A stretch of 49,525 nt of DNA from Gloeomargarita sp. SKYB120 (GTDB taxonomy: Bacteria > Cyanobacteriota > Cyanobacteriia > Gloeomargaritales > Gloeomargaritaceae), in NCBI GenBank assembly GCA_025062155.1, contig JANXAM010000018.1, positions 1-49,525 on the forward strand, read 5' to 3'. Of the stretch, positions 36,341 to 45,175 are shown one piece after another. The notes under the pieces were generated by a model, which did not search any database, was not told the origin of the DNA, and saw nothing but the letters and a program-made list of their open reading frames with translations. Made by a program: the position numbers and the translations under genes. How positions within the stretch are numbered: the stretch's first letter is position 1; the number at the start of each line of letters is the position of its first letter.

Positions 36341-38656
36341 GTGAACCCCAAGGACTACCTGGTGATAGACACGGAGGGACAGGACTACCTGGCGGAAGTG
36401 GCCCTGGTAGACCCCGGTGGTGCGGTGGTCTATACGGCCTACGCCCAGGAGCATCCCCAGAATGCAGACCGTCGTCCTCATAGCCGTCCGCTACGGCAAA
36501 TCCTGCGGGACTTGCAAACCCTGGCTGCGGGTAAATCCCTGGTGTGCCACTATGCCGAACACGACCGCCGAATTATCGCCCGCAGTTACCGGCGCGCGGG
36601 TTTGCCCCCGCCAGATTTTAATTACGTCTGCACCTGGGAGCTGGCTCGGCAGCGCTTGCCGGCCCTGGCCAACTATTCCTTGGAAAATTTGTGCAAATAT
36701 CTTAATCTGAGGGTCGGGAACAAACGCTTTGACCCGAACCACGCCCATAGCGCCCGTTACGATGCCCAATTTACCCACCAGCTTTACCGTCGCCTGTGTG
36801 CCCTGATGACCAATCCCTTTGACAGCAGCCGGGTGGACCATCCGTTTCAGCAACACCCCGATTGCGCAAGTATTTACGCCGAAGAGTACCGCTATCTGAA
36901 ATCGCTCCTGCCCTATATTCAGAAGGACCCCAACCACCAGAGTCGGGGCGCGGTGGTCCTTGGCCCAGCGGGTTCCGGCAAAACCCACCTGATCATGCGC
37001 ATGGCCCAGGAACTGCTTAGCAGCAACCGTTTACTGTTTATCCGCCAGCCCAACCACCCCCAAACCGTTCTGTATCACACCTACGCCCGTATCCTGGAAT
37101 CGTTTGCCGAAAAGGTCCCCGGCACGCCTTACACCCAACTGGAACTGTTTATAGCCAACAGCCTCATCCGTATCCTCGGCGACTCGCCGAAATTTCTCAG
37201 TACGCAAAGGGGAAGAGACATCCTGGCCAGCCTACAAAATGACCAACTGAGTTTGTATCAACGCTTGGGGAAAGAGGGCACCGACAGTCACCGCCAGAGC
37301 TGGCACATCATCGAGCGTTACTTAACCGACTGGTGGAGCCAGCGCTATGCCGCTGCGGGTTATGCCGTCCACATTCTCAAGGGTCTCGTCCGTTTTTGCC
37401 GCTACACTGACCCGACGAAAAAGGAACTGACCCGCCGCTGGTTGGCCGCGCAAGAACTGGAACCGGACCAGGCGGAAGGGATTGGCCTTCCCAATTGGCA
37501 GGAGGACCTCAGCCGCGAGGAGTTTGCCCTGACGGCCATGGGTGTGTTTGGGAAATTGTCGGTGCTGGACCAGCCCCTGATCCTGGTGTTTGACCAACTG
37601 GAGGGCCTGGGCCAAGCCCACCAGGCGCCATTGCTGGAAAGCTTTGGGGCGGCGGTCAAGGAGATGCTGACCCACGTGCCCAATAGCCTGGTTATTCTCA
37701 ACCTGTTTCCCGAGCGCTGGCAACAGTTTCAAACCGTGTTTGACCCCTCGGTTACCGACCGGCTCTCCCAATACGTCATTCACCTGCGACACCCCCAGCC
37801 AGAACAACTCCGACAAATGCTGCAGCAACGGGCTGGCGATACCCCCCTGGAGGAATTGTTTACGCCGCAGGAATTGGCCGATATTCTCAACCAAAAATCC
37901 ATCCGGGCGGTGCTGAATCGGGCGGCGGCTTACTATCGCTACAAGTATCAACATATTCCCTTACCGGATACGCCCACCCCTTCCCGCGAGGAACAATTGG
38001 AACAAGCCCTGGCCCAAATCTGGCGCCTTTTGCAGCCCCTGTTTTCCCCATCGCCGTCTCTTCCCGACCGCTCTGCTACAGCCGCAGCGGGACCGACGCC
38101 GATGGAAATCCTCCAACCCTATCTCCAGCGCAAACACGGCGAACTGCTTGCCCGCTACGACCGTCCCACAGTCATCAACGACACAGATGACCTGGGTAAA
38201 TTCACCACCCTCCTGGAGACCTTTCAAATTCCCTTTGCGCACTTGCCTTTGGGTAAAAAAGCCTTGCCCGAGTTGGTCCTGCTCCCCGCCCAGCAGCAGG
38301 TTATCGCCTTTCACAGCCGCAGCGGCTCCTCCTTCGTGGCCCGCCTCAAAAACTTCAATGAACTCGTCGCCGCCTACCCCCAGTATCAATTCCTGCTGTG
38401 GCGAGACCGTCGTGAACCCTTGCCTAGCGGTCCGGTGACGGCCCAGGAAATTGCCAAATTACACCATGCTGCCAACGGCCAATTCAAATGGATGGAGCGG
38501 GAAGACCGTCTTGCCTTCGAGGTGCTTTACGCTATGGTCACGGACATCCAGAACCAGGACCTGGAGGTCACCCTGGCTGATGCGAAAGCGGCGCTGCGAC
38601 AAGTGCTTGCCCCTTCTTGGTTAACGGCCCTGCTCACGCCGTCTGCTGGCGCATGA
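36341..38656 (+). CDS. DEDDh 3'-5' exonuclease fused to a P-loop ATPase
   Basis: A 771-aa protein starting at GTG 36341. Residues 1-150 form a DnaQ-like exonuclease: Asp10 and Glu12 (VIDTEG), Asp75 (HYAEHDRR), and His136/Asp141 (HSARYD), the complete DEDDh set. From about 180 a P-loop ATPase follows, with Walker A GPAGSGKT (208-215) and a probable Walker B ILVFDQLE (414-421), continuing as a STAND/ORC-like module to about 560. The last 190 residues are an unassigned domain (PELVLLPAQQQVIAFHSR). I do not recognise a named family for the whole. It could act in repair or in phage defence; neither is shown. Ends overlapping the copper ATPase gene by 23 bp. Confidence 0.75.
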   Translation: MNPKDYLVIDTEGQDYLAEVALVDPGGAVVYTAYAQEHPQNADRRPHSRPLRQILRDLQTLAAGKSLVCHYAEHDRRIIARSYRRAGLPPPDFNYVCTWELARQRLPALANYSLENLCKYLNLRVGNKRFDPNHAHSARYDAQFTHQLYRRLCALMTNPFDSSRVDHPFQQHPDCASIYAEEYRYLKSLLPYIQKDPNHQSRGAVVLGPAGSGKTHLIMRMAQELLSSNRLLFIRQPNHPQTVLYHTYARILESFAEKVPGTPYTQLELFIANSLIRILGDSPKFLSTQRGRDILASLQNDQLSLYQRLGKEGTDSHRQSWHIIERYLTDWWSQRYAAAGYAVHILKGLVRFCRYTDPTKKELTRRWLAAQELEPDQAEGIGLPNWQEDLSREEFALTAMGVFGKLSVLDQPLILVFDQLEGLGQAHQAPLLESFGAAVKEMLTHVPNSLVILNLFPERWQQFQTVFDPSVTDRLSQYVIHLRHPQPEQLRQMLQQRAGDTPLEELFTPQELADILNQKSIRAVLNRAAAYYRYKYQHIPLPDTPTPSREEQLEQALAQIWRLLQPLFSPSPSLPDRSATAAAGPTPMEILQPYLQRKHGELLARYDRPTVINDTDDLGKFTTLLETFQIPFAHLPLGKKALPELVLLPAQQQVIAFHSRSGSSFVARLKNFNELVAAYPQYQFLLWRDRREPLPSGPVTAQEIAKLHHAANGQFKWMEREDRLAFEVLYAMVTDIQNQDLEVTLADAKAALRQVLAPSWLTALLTPSAGA

Positions 38657-40856
38657 GGGGAACAGGTGGTCGCAGGGTCAGCGAATTTAGAACCACCGCC
38701 AGCGAACTGAGGGCCATCAATCCGGCGGCTGACGTCGGGGTGAGCGCCCAACCCCACGGTAAAAACACGCCCGCCGCTAGGGGGATGGCCACTAGGTTGT
38801 ATAAAAAGGCCCAGGCCAAGTTCTGGTAAATTTTGGCGAACGTCCGCCGGCTCAGTTCCCAGGCCGCCGCCACATCCCGCAGGTCGTTGTGGATGAGAAC
38901 AATGCCCGCGCTTTCCAGGGCCACTTGGGTTCCCCGCGCCAGGGCAATCCCCACCTGGGCTGCGACCAATGCCGGCGCGTCGTTGCTGCCATCGCCGACG
39001 ACGGCCACCCGATGCCCCTGCTGTTGCCAGCGAGTCACCCACTCTACCTTATCTGCCGGTAGTAGACCGCCTTGCCCGTGGTCACGGGGCAAACCCAACG
39101 CCTGAACCAGATGTGCCACCACGTCTGGGCGGTCACCGCTCAGCACCCGCACCTGCAACCCCTGGTCCCTCAGCCACTGAACCACGCCGTGGGCTTCAGG
39201 GCGCACTTGGTCCCGCAGGAGCAAAATCCCCACCGGTTGTCCCGCAATCTGGAGCGCCACCACTGTCTGTCCGGGTGCCAAGAGGACGGGTAACGGTAAC
39301 TCCGCCGGCCAACGCCCCAACTGAACAGGGTAGCCATCTACCTGGGCGGTAACCCCTATGCCTGGTTGCACCTGTCGGTCATGAATAGACCACTGGCGTT
39401 CGACGGCGGGTGCGCCCTGGCGAATCCCCACCGCTATCGGATGGGTACTCCCCCACTCCAACTGGGCCGCCAGTTGCCACAGTTCATCCGCGCTGGTCAC
39501 CAGGGGATGGGAGTGGAGCAGATGTACCTGCTCCACCTGAGGTTGCCCTTGGGTAAGCGTGCCGGTTTTATCAAACACCACCGTATCCACCGTGACCACC
39601 TGCTCTAGGATGTCCCCCCCGCGAATCAATAGGCCCCGTTGCGCCCCGCGCGTCAAACCTACCAGGACTGCCATCGGTGTGGCCAACCCCAGCGCGCAAG
39701 GACAAGCCACCACCAGCACCGCCACCACTCGGTGAATGGCGACCAGCCAGGGATGGTCTATATCGGGCCACCATATCGGCGCCAGGCACCCCCAAAACAG
39801 CAGGGTCGCACTGGCAATGCCCAACACCCCGTAAGTGAACCCAGCCGCAATCCGGTCCGCGATCCTCTGCACCGGTGCCTTGCGGGCTTGCGCAGTGAGC
39901 ACCAAGTTCAGGATTTGGCCAAGGCGAGTCGCCGCTCCCGTGGCTGTTACCTCCACCACCACCGTATCAGTGACATTCACCGTGCCGCTGTAGACGGGGT
40001 CGCCCGGCTGGTGCAGGACGGGGAGCGATTCACCAGTCAACATCGCCTGATCCACCAGCGTGACCCCGTCGCAAATCACACCGTCTACGGGGAAGGTCTC
40101 GCCCGGTTGCACCTGGACTTTTTGACCCACTTGCACCTGCACGAGCGGCACGGATTCCCACACGCCCTGGGGTGATAACAGCCGCGCCGTTGGCGGTTGC
40201 AGCGCAACCAGGGCCGCCAGCGCCTGTCCCGCCCGTTGACGCGCCCGCGCCTCCAGCGCCTGCCCCACCGACATCAGGGCAATCACCATCACCACTTCGT
40301 AGAAAAACCGGTCCCACCCCCAGTCGGGCCGCCACCAGGCCACCAGACCAGCAACGTAGGCCACCGTCACGCCCAACCCCACGAGGCTATACATGGTCGG
40401 CGCTCCGGACCGCCAGCTTTGCCAGCCGGAGACGAGTATTTCCCGTCCTGGCAGGAGAAGCGCCAGGGTTGCCAGTAGGCATTCCGTCAGGGGGTGATGG
40501 AGCCAGGGCCAGTGATGAGACCCCCAGGAAGAGTGCCCCAGCGCCGCCAGCGCTAGTAGTCCCAGGGCTAACAGCAAGTGCCATCGCGAGCGCTCGAGTG
40601 TCCGATGGGTTTCCCAGAGACGGTGGGGCCGGCTTGGATAGCCTTTTTGGGTCAAAAACTGGGCGAGTTTTTCCGGGACGACTTGGGTGGCATCCCCAAG
40701 AACCTGGGCTTGGTGGGTCGCCAAATTCACCGTTACGGCTAACACCCCCGGATAGCGCCGCAAATGCTGTTCCACCGCCCGCGCACAGCCAGCGCATTTC
40801 ATGCCCTCGATATCCAGCAGGATGCTTTGCGTTGCTGGTGGTGCCGACAGGTTCAT
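38634..40856 (-). CDS. P1B-type copper-translocating ATPase
   Basis: About 740 aa. An N-terminal heavy-metal-binding domain (GMKCAGC, Cys21 and Cys24) precedes eight predicted helices. The actuator TGES is in MLTGESLPV, the ion-site CPC in VVACPCALGLATPM, the phosphorylation site in FDKTGTLTQG and the HP in STHPIAV. The hinge reads GDGSNDAPAL (usually GDGINDAPAL). CPC with GMxCxxC points to Cu(I); cyanobacteria use such pumps (CtaA/PacS) for copper delivery to plastocyanin and for detoxification. ATG 40856 is preferred over 40865 because of ribosome-site spacing. Confidence 0.92.
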   Translation of the reverse strand: MNLSAPPATQSILLDIEGMKCAGCARAVEQHLRRYPGVLAVTVNLATHQAQVLGDATQVVPEKLAQFLTQKGYPSRPHRLWETHRTLERSRWHLLLALGLLALAALGHSSWGSHHWPWLHHPLTECLLATLALLLPGREILVSGWQSWRSGAPTMYSLVGLGVTVAYVAGLVAWWRPDWGWDRFFYEVVMVIALMSVGQALEARARQRAGQALAALVALQPPTARLLSPQGVWESVPLVQVQVGQKVQVQPGETFPVDGVICDGVTLVDQAMLTGESLPVLHQPGDPVYSGTVNVTDTVVVEVTATGAATRLGQILNLVLTAQARKAPVQRIADRIAAGFTYGVLGIASATLLFWGCLAPIWWPDIDHPWLVAIHRVVAVLVVACPCALGLATPMAVLVGLTRGAQRGLLIRGGDILEQVVTVDTVVFDKTGTLTQGQPQVEQVHLLHSHPLVTSADELWQLAAQLEWGSTHPIAVGIRQGAPAVERQWSIHDRQVQPGIGVTAQVDGYPVQLGRWPAELPLPVLLAPGQTVVALQIAGQPVGILLLRDQVRPEAHGVVQWLRDQGLQVRVLSGDRPDVVAHLVQALGLPRDHGQGGLLPADKVEWVTRWQQQGHRVAVVGDGSNDAPALVAAQVGIALARGTQVALESAGIVLIHNDLRDVAAAWELSRRTFAKIYQNLAWAFLYNLVAIPLAAGVFLPWGWALTPTSAAGLMALSSLAVVLNSLTLRPPVPLMRQQTA

Positions 40857-41008
40857 GGTCAACATTCCCTAGATGTGGGCCCCTGTTCCAGTCTAGCCAT
40901 CCATCCCCGGACGGGTAGCGTCGAGCAAAATTTTTCTATATGTTGCGAATAGCCCGCCTGGAAACCCAGGTCCTAAAATGGTAAAAACCAACACTGGGAG
41001 ACGCAGGG

Positions 41009-41491
41009 ATGAGCCGGTGGCGACGTCCACGCCTGCAGCCAAAAAAAATTGCCGTCACCTACTACGCCCTGAGCAGCGCGCCGGTCGAACAAATTTGGCA
41101 GAAGCTGGCGAATCTGGCGGATCTGTCCTGGCATCCCCTGGTTACTCGCCCCCATGTCCCGTGGGGTTTACTGCCCAAGCCCGGTTTGCTGTACGATGCG
41201 GTCTCTCGCCTGTTTCCCATCCGGGTGCGGATTTTTGTAGAGCGCGTACAGCAGCAGCAATTACTGAGCGTGCGGGTGTTTGCCCTGCCCGGCGTGGAGG
41301 AGCGGGTGACTTACCAAGTGCAATCCACCGTCTGCGGCACCCAGATTTCCTACTCCCTCACGCTCCAGGGGTGGCTATCGCCGTTGGTCTGGTCGGTTAT
41401 CCGGCCTCGCGCCGCCCGCGTGGCTCGGCAGTTAGCCCAAGCCGCTGAGGGACGATTGACCACTTCCTGGGATGGGATGTCAGTGATCTAG
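41009..41491 (+). CDS. SRPBCC-superfamily protein
   Basis: A 160-aa protein with the START/Bet v1-like pattern: a basic lead, then SAPVEQIWQKLANLADLSWHPLV, beta strands RVRIFVERVQQQQLLSVRVFALPG and a long C-terminal helix (ARVARQLAQAAEGRL). Such folds bind lipids or other hydrophobic ligands. Ligand unknown. A palindrome CCTGG/CCAGG lies upstream near 40960. Ends 4 nt inside the convergent 59-aa gene. Confidence 0.75.
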   Translation: MSRWRRPRLQPKKIAVTYYALSSAPVEQIWQKLANLADLSWHPLVTRPHVPWGLLPKPGLLYDAVSRLFPIRVRIFVERVQQQQLLSVRVFALPGVEERVTYQVQSTVCGTQISYSLTLQGWLSPLVWSVIRPRAARVARQLAQAAEGRLTTSWDGMSVI

Positions 41492-41667
41492 ACCATCGCT
41501 TCGGGAAAGGTCTGGGCAAATTCCGCCAGCAGGTCGTCCATTTCCTCCAGCGCCTGGGTGACGTCAATCCGCAGGGTACCCAGCTCCGGTTGCGCCAAAA
41601 GTTGCACCAGGACGTCCCGCTTTTTTTGGATGGCCTTGATTTTCTGCTGGAGTTCCTGCTTGTCCAT
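41488..41667 (-). CDS. Small conserved-type helical protein (59 aa)
   Basis: Starts at ATG 41667 with GGGAAGG upstream. The sequence (MDKQELQQKIKAIQKKRDVL, then LGTLRIDVTQALEEMDDLLA) predicts two helices with heptad character and an acidic C-terminus. It directly follows leuD on the same strand with a 10-nt gap, so it is probably co-transcribed. Function unknown; a protein-protein role is only a guess. Confidence 0.65.
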   Translation of the reverse strand: MDKQELQQKIKAIQKKRDVLVQLLAQPELGTLRIDVTQALEEMDDLLAEFAQTFPEAMV

Positions 41668-41677
41668 TGCCTTCCCT

Positions 41678-42286
41678 TTACAGATCTTTCCTCCGACTGT
41701 AGGCGATTTTTGCGTGCCTGTCCAGCCGGGCTGCCGTCGCCAGGATGGCTTCGCGATTGGCCAGCAGTTGACCACAGGCGTCCCACGTGCCCTGCAACAA
41801 CGCCCGTTGCGCCCTTGGCTCCATCTGCACCGACCAGGTTTGGGTTCCCGTTGCCAAGGTCAGCCGCTCTAGGTCCAGCGTAAACACCTGGCTGGGGTCA
41901 GTGGCAATGTGCGCTTGTAGGAACTGAATCACGTCAGGCGGAGCAGTTGCCACTGGCAAGCCCAGCGCCAGGCAGTTTCCCGCAAAAATCTCCGCAAAAC
42001 TCTCCCCCACGATGGCCCGGATCCCCCAGCGTCGCAGGGCCTGTGGGGCGTGCTCTCGGCTGGAGCCGCACCCAAAGTTGGCATTGACCACCAAAATCGT
42101 CGCCCCCTGGTACTGGGGTTGGTCAAACGGGTGGTCGCCCCGCGCCCGGTCGTCGGCAAAGACGTGCGCCCCCAACCCGTCAAACGTGACACAGCGCAGA
42201 AAACGGGCGGGAATGATCCGGTCAGTGTCAATGTCGTGGCCTACCAGGGGAAGGGCGCGACCAGTAATGCGCTGAATTGGCGTCAT
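41678..42286 (-). CDS. leuD: 3-isopropylmalate dehydratase small subunit
   Basis: LeuD pairs with LeuC in the leucine pathway. The 202-aa protein has DTDRIIPARFL, the substrate loop NFGCGSSREHAPQAL, and GESFAEIFAGNCLALGLP, all diagnostic. The extra N-terminal region of large aconitases is absent, so it is the small chain. leuC is not in the window. It is followed by the 59-aa gene. Confidence 0.95.
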   Translation of the reverse strand: MTPIQRITGRALPLVGHDIDTDRIIPARFLRCVTFDGLGAHVFADDRARGDHPFDQPQYQGATILVVNANFGCGSSREHAPQALRRWGIRAIVGESFAEIFAGNCLALGLPVATAPPDVIQFLQAHIATDPSQVFTLDLERLTLATGTQTWSVQMEPRAQRALLQGTWDACGQLLANREAILATAARLDRHAKIAYSRRKDL

Positions 42287-42662
42287 GGCGGCTGAGGCAA
42301 CTGGTCGTTCTCTTTAACTATTCAAGCAGAGAGAAGAGGCCACTAGAAACAGCGTGTCATGGCTTTGGTTATCGCCAAACCACTTCAGGCCGCTATGGCT
42401 AGGCCACCCTAGAACGGTGCTGCACCCTGCAGCGGTATGACATGACAAACCTTGGCTACAGGGAACCAACCGCAGGGCCTTGCCCTAGAACGCTAATATC
42501 AATGGACCTGACCCGCCAGAAACCGCTGTCTAGGGCTGGGATTTCCGTAAATTTACGCAGGGGAGCGGCGCGATTTTTTGTCATGATGGCAACGTAGGAC
42601 GGTTTTGGTTAAGAACGTGGAAATGCGGCTGCTTGCAGGCTCGCGGTGGATGGGTGACCGCT
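42287..42662. other. Large intergenic region with inverted repeats
   Basis: 376 bp, unusually long for this compact window. It contains the perfect 7-bp inverted repeat GCCCTAG (42482-42488) and CTAGGGC (42530-42536), and CCTAGAAC occurs twice (near 42409 and 42484). It should hold divergent promoters for leuD and the phosphatase gene. A structured non-coding RNA is possible but I cannot identify one. Confidence 0.35.
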
Positions 42663-43412
42663 ATGCGGCTGCGCTTTAGTGCCCTAACCCACCCTGGTAT
42701 TGTCCGGCAACACAACGAAGATGCCTACTACGTAGATCCCGCAGGGCGCTTTTTCATGGTGGCCGACGGCATGGGTGGCTATTCGGGAGGCGAACGGGCA
42801 AGCCAATTGGCGGTTTCGCTGGTAGCGCTCTATCTCGACACCCACTGGCAATCCACTGCATCCCTAGCGGAGACTATCCAACAAGCCATCCTGCGGGCTA
42901 ACGAACACCTGCTGGTGGAACAGGCCGAAAACCCTGTGATCAGAGACATGGGAACCACGCTGGTACTGCTGTGTTGCGGGGCGGGCAATCAGGCCTGGTA
43001 TTGCCATGTGGGGGATTCGCGCCTGTACCGATTTCGGCACAACCACCTGGAGCAGTTAACCCGTGACCATACCTGGGTGGCGCAGGCTGTCGAAGCTGGA
43101 GGACTATCGCCGCTGCAGGCGCGTTCGCATCCCTGGCGCCATCTGCTGACCCAGTGTCTTGGGCGCGAGGACTTGGAACCGGTGGTAGTGCAGTCTCTGA
43201 CGCTGGAGCCAGGGGACTGTTATCTCCTGTGCAGCGATGGGTTGACCGAAGAGGTGCTGGACTGGCAAATTGCGGCGACGTTGCGGCGGCGGCGTTCCCC
43301 GGAGTGGACAGTGCAGGCTTTGGTGGATGCGGCCTGTCAGCACGGTGGCCGAGACAATATCACCGCTGTCGTGGTCCAGGTGCTAGAGGAGACGGAAGCC
43401 CCACCGGCCTGA
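42663..43412 (+). CDS. PP2C-family protein serine/threonine phosphatase
   Basis: A 249-aa PPM phosphatase of the bacterial Stp type. Motifs in order: RQHNEDAYY, VADGMGGYSGGE, GTTLVLL, HVGDSRLYR, LLCSDGLTE and GGRDNITAVVV, giving all metal-binding aspartates. It would oppose Ser/Thr kinases such as the one at 15079-16566. ATG 42663 is chosen; a TTG at 42633 would add ten residues. Confidence 0.92.
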   Translation: MRLRFSALTHPGIVRQHNEDAYYVDPAGRFFMVADGMGGYSGGERASQLAVSLVALYLDTHWQSTASLAETIQQAILRANEHLLVEQAENPVIRDMGTTLVLLCCGAGNQAWYCHVGDSRLYRFRHNHLEQLTRDHTWVAQAVEAGGLSPLQARSHPWRHLLTQCLGREDLEPVVVQSLTLEPGDCYLLCSDGLTEEVLDWQIAATLRRRRSPEWTVQALVDAACQHGGRDNITAVVVQVLEETEAPPA

Positions 43413-43447
43413 TACGCTATCGTAAAAGCTAGCGAGGAGGAGAACCC

Positions 43448-43924
43448 ATGGACGCGCAGGTGCGGAGCTGGTTGCAGCCGGTGGCTGATTTTTTTAACGG
43501 TCTGTCTATACCGGAACCGATTGTCCACTGGGGGCATCCCGTCATGATGGGCATCGTACTGGTGTTTATGGGCAGTTTTGCCGCTTGGCGGGGATGGCAA
43601 GGTCGGTTGGCGACCGACCCCCACCTCAAGCAGCAAGCGTGGCGGGAACACCGCCAGTTAGTCCCCTGGCTGTACCTGTTCCTGGCGTTGGGCTACAGCG
43701 GCGGACTGCTCTCGCTGGTGATGCAGGGGCAGGAGATTTTCCACAGCGCCCACTTTGTAACGGGAACCCTGGTATTGGCGGGATTGACGGTGAACGCCCT
43801 GTTGGCGCTGGGAATGAAGGGGGCAGCGGCCATTCGCACCCTCCACGCCTACGTGGGAAGCGCAACCTTGGCGGTGGCGGTGGTGCATATGGCCTTGGGC
43901 GTGCAATTAGGGCTGTCATTCTAG
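43448..43924 (+). CDS. DUF4079 membrane protein
   Basis: A 158-aa integral membrane protein with four hydrophobic segments (VMMGIVLVFMGSFAAW, LYLFLALGYSGGLLSLVM, GTLVLAGLTVNALLAL, VGSATLAVAVVHMALG) and conserved His in the first (HWGHP) and third/fourth helices. The pattern fits DUF4079, found in cyanobacteria and plastids, with a cytochrome-b561-like helix arrangement. Role unproven. It has a GAGGAGAACCC ribosome site and precedes the Ctp protease by 15 nt. Confidence 0.8.
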   Translation: MDAQVRSWLQPVADFFNGLSIPEPIVHWGHPVMMGIVLVFMGSFAAWRGWQGRLATDPHLKQQAWREHRQLVPWLYLFLALGYSGGLLSLVMQGQEIFHSAHFVTGTLVLAGLTVNALLALGMKGAAAIRTLHAYVGSATLAVAVVHMALGVQLGLSF

Positions 43925-43939
43925 GGAGCAGGAAACCCG

Positions 43940-45175
43940 ATGCGCCTGCTTTGGAGTTGTTTGCTGGGATTGCTGTTGTGGTGCTACGGTGGGGTGACGG
44001 CACCAGCCTTGGCCATGACCGACGCCCAGCGGTTGGTGGTAGAGGTATGGCACATCGTCAACCGGGCCTACGTGGACCCCACCTTCAACGGTCACAACTG
44101 GCAGCAGGTGCGGCGGGCGGCCCTGCAGCGCCCCCTGGAGACCATGGCCCAGGCAAGGCAGGTCATTCAAGAAATGCTGGTCCAGTTGGACGACCCCTTT
44201 ACCCGGCTGTTGCCCCGCCAGCAATACCGCACCCTGCAGACTACCACGGCGGGAACGCTGACAGGTGTAGGGCTGCAGCTCGTGTTAGATGGGGAGCAGC
44301 GGGTGCCTTTGGTGGTGGCACCAATTCCCGGTTCACCGGCGGCCCGGGCGGGCATCCAGAGCCATGACCGCATCGTGGCGATTGACGGCCAACCCACCCA
44401 GGGTCTGGACATGGAGACGGCGGCTAGCCGGTTGCGGGGCGCGCCAGGGACCCCTGTGACCCTAACACTGCAACGGGGCGAGCAGCAATGGACAGTGACC
44501 CTGGAACGGCAGCGGGTGATCCTACCCTCGGTGGTGTGGGAGGTGCGGCCCGGTGACATCGGCTACATCCAACTCAGCCAATTCAGCGCCAGTTCTGCGG
44601 CGGAGATGGCCCGGGCGATTCAAGCGCTCGAGGCCCAGGGCGTACGGGGCTACGTTTTGGATTTGCGCAACAACCCAGGTGGTCTTTTCCAGGCGGGGAT
44701 AGAAATCGCCCAAGAGTGGATAGACCAGGGCACGGTGGTCTATACCGTTAACCGAGACGGGGAGCAAACGGATTTCACCGCGGCGGGCCAGGCGTTGACG
44801 GATAAACCCCTGGTGGTGTTGATCAACCACGGCACCGCAAGCGCCAGCGAGATCTTGGCAGGGGCGTTGCAGGACCATCATCGCGCCTGGCTGGTGGGAG
44901 AACCCACCTTCGGCAAGGGATTGATCCAGTCGGTCTTTCCCCTGAGCAACGGGGACGGGTTAGCTGTCTCGGTGGCCCGCTACCAAACCCCAGCGCACCA
45001 CGATATTCACCGGCGAGGGATCACGCCCGACCAACTGGTGCCGACGCCTGCAGAGGGTATCACTGACCCCGCTAGGGACCCCCAGTATCAAGCGGCGGTG
45101 GCTTGGTTAGAGCGCTACCTAGCCCAAGGTTCCCCTTCTATCCTGGAAACAGAGCAACGGGGGTGGCATGGATAA
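43940..45175 (+). CDS. Carboxyl-terminal processing protease (S41)
   Basis: A 411-aa CtpA/B/C-type protease. A signal peptide (LLWSCLLGLLLWCYGG ... APALA, cleavage near 25) targets it to the lumen or periplasm. A PDZ domain spans about 105-190 (GVGLQLVLDGE, GSPAARAGIQSHDRIVAIDG), and the catalytic Ser301 (HGTASASEIL) and Lys326 (PTFGKGLIQ) are 25 residues apart as in the family. Cyanobacterial Ctp enzymes trim the D1 precursor of photosystem II; which paralogue this is cannot be said. The end overlaps hom by 8 nt. Confidence 0.92.
   Translation: MRLLWSCLLGLLLWCYGGVTAPALAMTDAQRLVVEVWHIVNRAYVDPTFNGHNWQQVRRAALQRPLETMAQARQVIQEMLVQLDDPFTRLLPRQQYRTLQTTTAGTLTGVGLQLVLDGEQRVPLVVAPIPGSPAARAGIQSHDRIVAIDGQPTQGLDMETAASRLRGAPGTPVTLTLQRGEQQWTVTLERQRVILPSVVWEVRPGDIGYIQLSQFSASSAAEMARAIQALEAQGVRGYVLDLRNNPGGLFQAGIEIAQEWIDQGTVVYTVNRDGEQTDFTAAGQALTDKPLVVLINHGTASASEILAGALQDHHRAWLVGEPTFGKGLIQSVFPLSNGDGLAVSVARYQTPAHHDIHRRGITPDQLVPTPAEGITDPARDPQYQAAVAWLERYLAQGSPSILETEQRGWHG

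Noticed and set aside
36341-38656. Reading the ATPase fusion as a known named defence protein
   Set aside because: The domain order is suggestive, but I cannot match it to a specific described system from sequence alone, so it is reported only as a candidate.
43585-44367. A 260-codon frame overlapping the DUF4079 and Ctp genes
   Set aside because: Gly/Arg/Pro-rich out-of-frame reading crossing two well-supported genes.
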